In this document: positions 1 to 4,755 of the stretch, piece by piece
Layout: each line of letters starts with the position of its first letter
Numbering within the stretch: the first letter of the stretch is position 1
From: Oxalobacteraceae bacterium UBA7693
GTDB lineage: Bacteria > Pseudomonadota > Gammaproteobacteria > Burkholderiales > Burkholderiaceae_D
Length of the DNA: 6,156 nt
Assembly: GCA_002482715.1 (NCBI GenBank)
Contig: DLGN01000223.1
Location: 273 to 6,428 of the forward strand
Direction: 5' to 3'
Made by a program: the position numbers and the translations under genes
The notes under the pieces: model-generated
The model's input: only the letters and a program-made list of their open reading frames with translations
Told to the model about the DNA's origin: nothing
Databases searched by the model: none

Positions 1-934
1 ATTCTTCATACAAAGCATCGTGCACATAAAAGCGATTCGTACACACACAGGTCTGCCCCGCATTGCGGAACTTTGATTGCAATGCTCCTTCCACCGCAGC
101 ATCAACATCCGCATCTTCAAACACAATAAACGGCGCATGACCACCCAACTCCAAAGCCAGTTTCTTCAAAGTCGGCGCGCATTGCTGCATCAAAATACGA
201 CCGACTGGCGTCGAACCGGTAAACGACAAATGCCGCACCACCGAACTACCGCACAGCACACGCCCTATCGCAATCGATTGCTCCGCATCAGCCGTCAGCA
301 CATTCAATACACCCGCTGGCATACCCACACGCAAAGCCAAATCGGCCAAGGCTAAAGCGCACAAAGGCGTTTGCTCAGCAGGTTTAATCACTATCGTACA
401 ACCCGCCGCCAAAGCTGGCGCCACCTTACGTGTGATCATCGCCAAAGGAAAATTCCACGGCGTAATCGCTGCACACACACCGATAGGCTGCTTCAATACC
501 AAAGTGCGCTTATCCGCCCAAGTCGAAGCCAACACATCACCAGAAACCCGCTTCGCCTCTTCAGCAAACCATTCCACAAAACTCGCGCCATACAAAACTT
601 CCCCCTTCGCTTCCGCCAGAGGCTTACCCTGCTCCGCCGTCATGATCGCGGCAAGATCATCTGCATTCGCCACGATCAAATCAAACCACTTACGCAAAAT
701 GTTAGCGCGCTCTTTGCCTGTTAAGCCTGACCAAGCTGGTAAGGCAATTTGTGCGGCGTGGATTGCGTCTTGTGCGTGTGAAATGTCTAGGTTAGCTACC
801 TCGGCAATTAAGGCACCCGTTGCTGGGTTATGGACGGCGAATTTTGCGGTGGTTTCTATCCAGTTGTTTTGGATGAAGGCTAGTTCGTGGATTAAGGTAT
901 TGTCTTTGAGTTGGGGGCGGATGTAGGAAGTCAT
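1..934 (-). CDS. gabD: NAD(P)+-dependent succinate-semialdehyde dehydrogenase, 3' end outside window
   Basis: An aldehyde dehydrogenase superfamily enzyme, expected to oxidise succinate semialdehyde to succinate in 4-aminobutyrate breakdown in the cytoplasm. The 311 visible residues of about 480 align from memory with E. coli GabD almost throughout. Visible landmarks are TPWNFP (158-163, oxyanion Asn161), IKPAEQTP (183-190, cofactor Lys184), SFTGST (237-242), LELGG (261-265, general base Glu262) and GQTCVC (293-298, catalytic Cys296). The residue after LELGG is His266, where E. coli has Asn. The ATG at 934 fits the family N-terminus (LKDNTLI... near E. coli LNDSNLF), but no clear Shine-Dalgarno precedes it. 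Codon third bases change abruptly at codon 79/80: codons 1-79 end mostly in A/C (62 of 79) and codons 80-158 mostly in G/T (66 of 79). No GABA transaminase or permease gene is in view. A related semialdehyde dehydrogenase substrate, such as glutarate semialdehyde, cannot be excluded. Confidence 0.93.
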   Translation of the reverse strand, partial: MTSYIRPQLKDNTLIHELAFIQNNWIETTAKFAVHNPATGALIAEVANLDISHAQDAIHAAQIALPAWSGLTGKERANILRKWFDLIVANADDLAAIMTAEQGKPLAEAKGEVLYGASFVEWFAEEAKRVSGDVLASTWADKRTLVLKQPIGVCAAITPWNFPLAMITRKVAPALAAGCTIVIKPAEQTPLCALALADLALRVGMPAGVLNVLTADAEQSIAIGRVLCGSSVVRHLSFTGSTPVGRILMQQCAPTLKKLALELGGHAPFIVFEDADVDAAVEGALQSKFRNAGQTCVCTNRFYVHDALYEE

Positions 935-984
935 AACGTTCAGTAAATGAGGCGAATTCGAGGATGACGAAATGAAAGGCAAAA

Positions 985-1001
985 GCCTAGTCGCGCCTAG
1001 T
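985..1001 (-). repeat. Short direct repeat in the presumed gabD leader
   Basis: GCCTAGT occurs at 985-991 and again at 995-1001, so the copies are offset by 10 bp, close to one helical turn. An 8-bp palindrome AAGCGCTT (1004-1011) lies next to it. The cluster is between the candidate -10 box and the gabD start codon. It could be a protein-binding site, but repeats this short can also arise by chance. Confidence 0.25.
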
Positions 1002-1015
1002 AAAAGCGCTTAACT

Positions 1016-1021
1016 ATCATA
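1016..1021 (-). promoter_or_regulatory. Candidate -10 box for gabD
   Basis: Read on the minus strand this is TATGAT, five of six matches to TATAAT, about 80 bp upstream of the gabD ATG. No good -35 hexamer stands 16-18 bp upstream (the 17-bp position reads TATCCT), so the promoter would be weak or activator-dependent if it is real. Confidence 0.25.
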
Positions 1022-1241
1022 CTGCATGGAGAGACGTAAGGATACGCCAAATGTGATTGGTTTGGTTGCTTTAAGCTTAGAACTATTAGTAGCTGCGGGC
1101 GATCAATTTGTTACAAACTTGCATCAAGAGTCAGGCTTCTTGTGATTCTCTCTCTTTGCATGTCATAGAAGAGTGGCCAACGAAATGCAGGTTTTGTCAT
1201 GTTCGGTTTTTACCGCTCAAATGTCGGAATGAGGACGCCTA

Positions 1242-1288
1242 ACACCATTCCAGTATTCAGAATGTGTCCTTGTCTAAGGGATTAGACA
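1242..1288 (-). other. Tandem hairpins at the 3' end of the 198-codon gene
   Basis: Two inverted repeats abut. TGTCTAA/TTAGACA (1271-1277 and 1282-1288) has a 4-base loop and overlaps the stop codon of the minus-strand gene. A second stem, 1242-1250 with 1260-1267, is 8 bp with one bulged base and a 9-base loop. No T-run follows on the minus strand, so this is not a standard intrinsic terminator. It may still mark a transcript end or processing site. Confidence 0.3.
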
Positions 1289-1878
1289 CCACGAATCTCA
1301 ACCTCAAAAGATTCATTGAGAGTCAGATTTACTCGGAGCCATTCGGTTTGCCGATTATCGCCCCGTCTGGTTGCCCCACCGAACGAACGGACGTAAACCT
1401 GACATTGATCAGGATGCCATTGATTCCAAAGGAGAGTGCAAAGTATGTGCTCTTCATCGGGCGCCAGCGTTACCGTCGTCCGGTGCTCACCGTTCACATT
1501 ACATAGAAACTGAACCGCTGACCAGCGCCGGATTGCAGGCGTATCAGGCGGTAGGTATGTGCGTTCGAATTCTTCAAACTGGCGCTGTTCCTCCACGTAC
1601 TCGGCGGAGTCGGTTGCCTTGACTTCGGAGGGGAGCGTCGGAGAGGCACTTTCCACCATTGCGATACGAACCACATCGCCCCCATGTAAAAACGTAGGCT
1701 CACCCCAGTAAACGTGAGCACTCCGCTCATGAGGCAAATCGCACATACCACTCACATCGATACATGCTGGATACTCATCCCCAACAAACGAGCTGAGCGT
1801 CGGTGAAAGCATGTTCGCGCTCTCAACTCCTGCGCACCACATGAGTTTCTGATTCAGTGAAATTTCAAGGCAAATCAC
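1282..1878 (-). CDS. Hypothetical protein, 198 aa, possible two-module architecture
   Basis: I cannot name this family. The protein is predicted soluble: no signal peptide and no membrane segment. The start is GTG at 1878, preceded by TAGG five bases upstream, and gives MICLEISLN, a beta-strand-like opening. The N-terminal half (1-76) ends with a W58...L64...GGDVVRI pattern. From memory, short orphan bacterial proteins show a similar 'W-x-L-x-GD-x-V-x-I' ending, but that resemblance is weak. Residues 84-108 are acidic and probably helical. The C-terminal half (119-198) ends with a similar arrangement, Cys159, W180, L187, then FEVEIRGV, so the two halves may be a degenerate duplication. Base composition and codon use are coherent along the frame, and the overlapping plus-strand frames give poor proteins. 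It lies 100 bp after the 98-codon gene on the same strand, possibly co-transcribed. Function unknown. Confidence 0.7.
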   Translation of the reverse strand: MICLEISLNQKLMWCAGVESANMLSPTLSSFVGDEYPACIDVSGMCDLPHERSAHVYWGEPTFLHGGDVVRIAMVESASPTLPSEVKATDSAEYVEEQRQFEEFERTYLPPDTPAIRRWSAVQFLCNVNGEHRTTVTLAPDEEHILCTLLWNQWHPDQCQVYVRSFGGATRRGDNRQTEWLRVNLTLNESFEVEIRGV

Positions 1879-1978
1879 TGGAGCCTACCATAACGGCGAG
1901 CGAATGCTGACACACATAATTAATAAATACCGAGCTGCATCAGGGCCATTCAGATCGACATTCCTGTTATCTGTACTT

Positions 1979-2275
1979 TTATGTCTCATCGCCTTGAACC
2001 GTATTCGATTTCTTAACTCCTTCGATATAGGTCTCTAGATTTTCAAAAAGAACATACTCTCTGACTCGATCCCACGCAACTCCACCAATTTGATTTCCAC
2101 TCCAATCAGACTCAGTCGCGCCTTGGGGAATGATTCCAACAATAAAAAGTCGTCCACCTTGATACTCGAAGTATGGGTTACTAAGATCATGACTATGTGA
2201 TTCATCGATTAGCATCATCGATATGGTCTTCCCAGAGAAATCTGGCAAAGCTTCTTTATCCAATTTATTTGTCAT
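1979..2275 (-). CDS. Hypothetical protein, 98 aa
   Basis: Unrecognised small cytoplasmic protein with no signal peptide or membrane helix. Predicted features are an N-terminal Lys-rich tail, a beta-rich core (KTISMMLID 16-24, GGRLFIVGIIP 40-50) and a C-terminal strand-helix (VAWDRVREYVLFENLETYIEGVK, about 66-88). Trp58 and Trp68 stand out. This size and pattern recall small orphan proteins such as immunity-type proteins, but no family can be assigned and no toxin gene is adjacent. I take the ATG at 2275; an in-frame GTG at 2284 would add three residues. Neither start has a clear Shine-Dalgarno. The surrounding DNA is AT-richer than the flanking metabolic genes, consistent with an acquired islet. 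The region upstream holds a promoter-like sequence overlaid by two inverted repeats. Confidence 0.65.
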   Translation of the reverse strand: MTNKLDKEALPDFSGKTISMMLIDESHSHDLSNPYFEYQGGRLFIVGIIPQGATESDWSGNQIGGVAWDRVREYVLFENLETYIEGVKKSNTVQGDET

Positions 2276-2301
2276 TTTGCGCACTTACAACGTGATTCAT
2301 T

Positions 2302-2350
2302 TTTACAAAATGTAAAGATAACCGAGTGCCAAAACAAATGCAATTTGTTT
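2302..2350 (-). promoter_or_regulatory. Candidate promoter with two inverted-repeat operators for the 98-codon gene
   Basis: On the minus strand TTGTTT (2332-2337) and TACATT (2309-2314) are separated by 17 bp and can serve as -35 and -10. Two perfect inverted repeats lie on top of them. AAACAAAT/ATTTGTTT (2332-2339 and 2343-2350) has a 3-bp centre, and TTTACA/TGTAAA (2302-2307 and 2311-2316) also has a 3-bp centre. Their centres are 32 bp apart, near three helical turns. This geometry fits repression by a dimeric regulator, though both hexamers are only moderate matches and AT-rich palindromes arise easily by chance. Confidence 0.4.
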
Positions 2351-2479
2351 CAACTATGTTGGAACTCGCACAAGACCTAGACGTAAATGCTTATGCCGTA
2401 TAAAAACTAGGTACAAGCAAATCGACAAAAGTGTAGTTCACAGCAACTCAAGATCTTCTGTTTATTTTTCAATTCAAAT

Positions 2480-2520
2480 CCAGATTTTCGTCATTTGCAC
2501 CCGCGTCACTATCTGGGTGC
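2480..2520 (-). other. Overlapping alternative hairpins downstream of rlmL
   Basis: GCACCC (2497-2502) can pair with GGGTGC (2515-2520), and CCAGAT (2480-2485) can pair with ATCTGG (2511-2516). The two 6-bp stems share bases 2515-2516, so only one can form at a time. No T-run follows on the minus strand. This may be part of the rlmL transcript end or chance. Confidence 0.2.
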
Positions 2521-2547
2521 TGACGATATATTTCGATGAATCCATAC

Positions 2548-2577
2548 GTGCGAATACACGACGCTATTCGCACCTAC
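2548..2577 (-). repeat. REP-like palindrome with 5' GTAG, class B
   Basis: On the minus strand this reads GTAG followed directly by GTGCGAATA, an 8-base loop, and TATTCGCAC, a perfect 9-bp stem. A conserved 5' GTAG or GGAG tetranucleotide ahead of a palindrome is the known hallmark of REP elements mobilised by REP-associated tyrosine transposases (RAYT/TnpA-REP). It lies 12 bp past the rlmL stop codon, a typical intergenic 3' location. It could also help stabilise the end of the rlmL transcript. No RAYT gene is in the window. Confidence 0.6.
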
Positions 2578-2589
2578 AAAATATCAAAA

Positions 2590-3810
2590 TTACTCAGCGT
2601 CTTTTGGCTTAGCCGCTTCTCTACGATTAAACCCAGCCACCATATCAAAGCGGAACAAACGACATTCCAAAGCACCGTTGAAGAATGGTGTTTTGCGCGA
2701 TTCTTTTAAGCGTAAAAGTTTTGGCAAGCCTAAATCTGCGGTAAACAAAAATACACTCCAGCCTGAAAAGCGTTGCTTGAGTGTGCTGCTGAAGGCTGCA
2801 AAAAATTCGCGTGCTAAATCGTCCGGTTCGAAGCTTTGATCGCCGCGCACGCCGATACGTTCGCCGTATGGTGGATTGGTTAAAAGAATACCTGGTGTTT
2901 CAGTTGGCGCTTTGATTTCTTGCGCTTCAATTTGCTTTAATGGAACTTCAAATTTGATGCCAGCTTTATTCAAGTTATTGCGCGTCATGATGACCATGTC
3001 GCCGGAAATATCGCTGCCGAAAATTGTCGGTTCAGTTGGTAGTGGATTGGCGCGTATGCTGTTTTTGATGTCTTGCCATTCTTCTTCGACAAAGCTGCCG
3101 AATTTTTCGAATGCAAATTCACGACGCATGCCGGGTGGAATGCCTGCGACCATTTGCGCTGCTTCGATCAGGATGGTGCCTGAACCGCACATAGGATCGA
3201 ACAAAGGTACACTAGGCTTCCAACCTGAAGTGCGGAGCAAACCTGCAGCTAAGTTTTCGCGCAATGGTGCATCACCTGTTTCTAAACGCCAGCCACGTTT
3301 GAATAGCGCTTCGCCAGATGTATCGAGATAAACAGTGAAGTTATGTGCATCTAAGAAACCAACGATGCGCATATCAGGTTGCTTGGTATCGACTGATGGG
3401 CGCTGCGTAAATTGATCGCGGAAACGGTCGCAGATCGCATCTTTAATCTTTAGCGTCGTGAACTCTAAACTCTTGAGAGGAGATTTGACTGCGGTGACAT
3501 CGACGCGAATCGTATGGTGATAGCCAAACCAATCTTCCCATGGTTGTTCCAGCGTCATATCGTAAATATCGTTCTCATTGCTGTAACCGCCATGTGCCAT
3601 GCGCAGCAGCACACGAGAAGCGATACGAGAATGTAAATTGACGCGATAGGCATCCGTGATTTCACCAGAAAAATGCACTCCACCCGGCACTTGCGTATGC
3701 ACGTGGATGGTCTTCGGTGATTTGAGATCGGCGATCTCGTTGAGTTCTTCTGCTAAGGCAGTTTCCAAGCCGCGTGGGCATGGGCAAAAATAGGAATAAC
3801 GTGTTTTCAT
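2590..3810 (-). CDS. rlmL: 23S rRNA (guanine-N2)-methyltransferase, RlmL-type, THUMP domain
   Basis: A SAM-dependent RNA methyltransferase of the COG0116/RlmL family. In E. coli the equivalent domain makes m2G2445 in 23S rRNA during large-subunit assembly. An N-terminal ferredoxin-like plus THUMP region spans about 1-160, followed by the linker signature DTSGEALFKRGWR (163-175). The Rossmann methyltransferase part has SAM-binding motif FDPMCGSGT (204-212), GSDIS (265-269, acidic motif II) and catalytic motif TNPPYGER (311-318). At 406 aa it is complete for the stand-alone form but lacks the C-terminal RlmK (m7G2069) half of the E. coli 702-aa fusion. I chose the ATG at 3810 because AAAAGG stands 6-7 bases upstream and the protein then begins just before the conserved YFCPCPRGLE. 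Longer in-frame starts up to 3852 would put the N-terminus inside the terminator stem. The exact target base in this organism is inferred. Confidence 0.92.
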   Translation of the reverse strand: MKTRYSYFCPCPRGLETALAEELNEIADLKSPKTIHVHTQVPGGVHFSGEITDAYRVNLHSRIASRVLLRMAHGGYSNENDIYDMTLEQPWEDWFGYHHTIRVDVTAVKSPLKSLEFTTLKIKDAICDRFRDQFTQRPSVDTKQPDMRIVGFLDAHNFTVYLDTSGEALFKRGWRLETGDAPLRENLAAGLLRTSGWKPSVPLFDPMCGSGTILIEAAQMVAGIPPGMRREFAFEKFGSFVEEEWQDIKNSIRANPLPTEPTIFGSDISGDMVIMTRNNLNKAGIKFEVPLKQIEAQEIKAPTETPGILLTNPPYGERIGVRGDQSFEPDDLAREFFAAFSSTLKQRFSGWSVFLFTADLGLPKLLRLKESRKTPFFNGALECRLFRFDMVAGFNRREAAKPKDAE

Positions 3811-3815
3811 GGGGG

Positions 3816-3822
3816 ACCTTTT
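3816..3822 (-). promoter_or_regulatory. Shine-Dalgarno site of rlmL
   Basis: The minus strand reads AAAAGGT and then a run of C before ATG, with six bases between AGG and the start codon. It is the only good ribosome-binding site among the candidate in-frame starts, so it fixes translation at 3810 rather than at the upstream ATG (3831) or beyond. Confidence 0.7.
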
Positions 3823-3837
3823 TTCCGTCATGGTTTT

Positions 3838-3867
3838 AAAAACTCTGAACACGCTGCGTGTCCAGAG
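3838..3867 (-). terminator. Intrinsic terminator upstream of rlmL
   Basis: On the minus strand CTCTGGACACG pairs with CGTGTTCAGAG around a 3-base CAG loop. This is an 11-bp stem with one G-U pair, followed at once by TTTTT. It most simply ends transcription from the isomerase-like gene 200 bp upstream. Because it lies only 27 bp before the rlmL start codon, any rlmL promoter must either sit in that short gap or fire through the hairpin, in which case the hairpin is an attenuator. Confidence 0.75.
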
Positions 3868-3932
3868 GGCTTGCTAAAAATTACTACAAAATCTTTTTTT
3901 AACACAGACTACATAGAAATCAATTTGATCCC

Positions 3933-3953
3933 GTAGGGTGCGCCGTGCGCACC
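3933..3953 (+). repeat. REP element, class A, plus orientation
   Basis: GTAG (3933-3936) is followed by GGTGCGC, a CGT loop and GCGCACC, a perfect 7-bp stem. The GTAG head plus palindrome is the standard REP layout. It pairs with an inverted copy at 4001-4021. Confidence 0.75.
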
Positions 3954-4000
3954 GTCTTTATGTTTAAACGTATAAAACATACGGTGATCTGCAATGACTT

Positions 4001-4021
4001 GGTGCGCATGGCGCACCCTAC
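4001..4021 (-). repeat. REP element, class A, minus orientation
   Basis: Read on the minus strand it is GTAG, GGTGCGC, CAT loop, GCGCACC. It differs from the plus-oriented copy only in the 3-base loop (CAT against CGT). Confidence 0.75.
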
Positions 4022-4066
4022 AGGTGCTCTATATACTCTGCGCTTGTGCAGCTAATACCTTTCAAT

Positions 4067-4669
4067 CTATCGAGCGAATTCGCGCTCCAAAAAATCTAAA
4101 CGATCTTGTCCCCAAAAACCTTCGCCCTTGTACACATACCAAGGAGCACCAAAGACGTTGGCGGCGATCGCGTCATTCGTATTGCTATCGTAATCGCCTT
4201 GCACGGCTGAAGTCTCTGCCGATTTCACTAATTGTTTTCCGTCTAAATCGGCATCACAGGCGATGCCAATCAACGTTGCTTCATCCGCGATATTTTTCTG
4301 CTCTGACCACATCGCGCGCATGATGGCAGTAGACAAATTTAAGGCAACTTCGTTACCGTGCGCGATCTGTGCTGCAATAATCAAACGCGCTGCTGGATCG
4401 GGCGTTACCGGAAAAAACTGCGGTTGCACATGCATGGGCACTTGCAAAAAATCACTCCAGCGTTGCAGCTCAATCAAGCGATATGCCTGTCTTTGTGGTG
4501 CACGTTTGGCTAATGGCAAACCACCTGATGCAGCAAAAACCCGACTGAGATCACAGGGTTTTATCGCTACTTTAATTTTATGTTTTGCCGCGATATCGAT
4601 GAAGCGTTGATGTCCTAAGTAAGACCAAGGTGAATGTGGTGCGAAATAGTAATCACAAACTTTGCTCAT
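4067..4669 (-). CDS. 2-hydroxychromene-2-carboxylate isomerase-like protein, DsbA family
   Basis: A thioredoxin-fold protein of the DsbA/GST-kappa branch annotated as 2-hydroxychromene-2-carboxylate isomerase. In naphthalene degraders such enzymes use glutathione to isomerise a hydroxychromene carboxylate, but most chromosomal relatives have unknown substrates. The N-terminal motif YYFAPHSPWSYLG (7-19) carries Ser13, at the catalytic Ser position of the family, in place of the CxxC of true DsbA. The middle is the usual helical insertion. The C-terminal VFGAPWYV and GFWGQDRLDFLE contain the cis-Pro-type loop (APW) and the family-typical GQDR. The 200-aa length is normal and there is no signal peptide, so it is cytoplasmic. 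ATG 4669 is preferred because GGAG lies 8 bases upstream; an in-frame GTG at 4678 touches that GGAG. No aromatic-degradation genes are nearby, so the physiological reaction is open. Confidence 0.88.
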   Translation of the reverse strand: MSKVCDYYFAPHSPWSYLGHQRFIDIAAKHKIKVAIKPCDLSRVFAASGGLPLAKRAPQRQAYRLIELQRWSDFLQVPMHVQPQFFPVTPDPAARLIIAAQIAHGNEVALNLSTAIMRAMWSEQKNIADEATLIGIACDADLDGKQLVKSAETSAVQGDYDSNTNDAIAANVFGAPWYVYKGEGFWGQDRLDFLEREFAR

Positions 4670-4677
4670 GCAAGACA

Positions 4678-4681
4678 CTCC
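4678..4681 (-). promoter_or_regulatory. Shine-Dalgarno site of the isomerase-like gene
   Basis: GGAG on the minus strand, 8 bases before ATG 4669. It overlaps the alternative GTG codon at 4676-4678, which argues against that earlier start. Confidence 0.6.
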
Positions 4682-4755
4682 ACAGATTAGTCAATTAATT
4701 TGTTCACCTAGTAACAATCGCCAGTTACAACCGTCCCGCCTTCAAACTACGCGCT

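Larger units (their letters stand above)
935..1281. other. Gene-free stretch between gabD and the 198-codon ORF
   Basis: About 347 bp with no convincing coding frame on either strand. It should hold the gabD promoter at its left end, for which a -10-like hexamer at 1016-1021 is the best candidate. Its right end carries two small hairpins just past the stop codon of the 198-codon gene. The middle (about 1030-1235) shows no RNA gene, IS end or recognisable gene remnant that I can support. Confidence 0.6.
2276..2589. other. Intergenic region between rlmL and the 98-codon gene
   Basis: About 314 bp without a gene and AT-rich. From right to left on the minus strand it contains a REP-like palindrome 12 bp after the rlmL stop, a pair of overlapping, mutually exclusive inverted repeats (2480-2520), an otherwise featureless stretch (about 2351-2479), and the promoter/operator-like region of the 98-codon gene (2302-2350). 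Confidence 0.6.
3933..4021. repeat. BIME-like pair of inverted REP elements
   Basis: Two 21-bp REPs face each other with 47 bp between them. Their outer 11-bp arms, GTAGGGTGCGC and GCGCACCCTAC, are perfectly complementary, so the 89 bp can fold into one large cruciform or into separate hairpins. The spacer has its own inverted repeat, TATGTTT (3959-3965) and AAACATA (3975-3981). This is the organisation of bacterial interspersed mosaic elements and of the unit thought to be moved by RAYT proteins. It fills most of the gap between the isomerase-like gene and rlmL. Confidence 0.7.

Noticed and set aside
432..926. Plus-strand open frame of 164 codons opposite gabD
   Set aside because: It is antisense to a gene with clear family motifs, its translation has no recognisable domain, and the gabD minus-strand frame explains the conservation. 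The other frames opposite gabD are rejected for the same reason.
1237..1287. Possible integron attC site after the 198-codon gene (GTTAGGC on the minus strand, with GTCTAAT at the stop codon)
   Set aside because: The outer boxes can pair with two G-T wobbles, but the roughly 50-bp spacing is short, the inner L-box pairing is asymmetric with a long unpaired side, and no matching attC boundary is seen upstream of the gene or beside the 98-codon gene. There is no integrase.
1264..1622. Overlapping plus-strand open frames opposite the 198-codon gene
   Set aside because: They are short, mutually overlapping and of low-complexity composition. The minus-strand frame is longer, has a ribosome-binding site and reads as an ordinary folded protein.
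2876..3331. Plus-strand open frame of 151 codons opposite rlmL
   Set aside because: It lies antisense to the catalytic domain of rlmL, and its content is the complement of conserved methyltransferase motifs.
3811..3852. Longer N-terminus for rlmL (14 more residues)
   Set aside because: The extra codons run into the stem of the intrinsic terminator, lack a ribosome-binding site and add residues not expected before the conserved YFCPCPRGLE.
3933..4021. CRISPR repeats or an IS element
   Set aside because: There are only two copies, in inverted rather than direct orientation, with a GTAG-headed palindrome. No spacers, cas genes or transposase are present. The REP/BIME reading fits better.
4700..4755. 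Promoter or terminator between hemJ and the isomerase-like gene
   Set aside because: Only a 5-bp GTAAC/GTTAC inverted repeat and poor -35/-10 matches were found. They are too weak to list as features.
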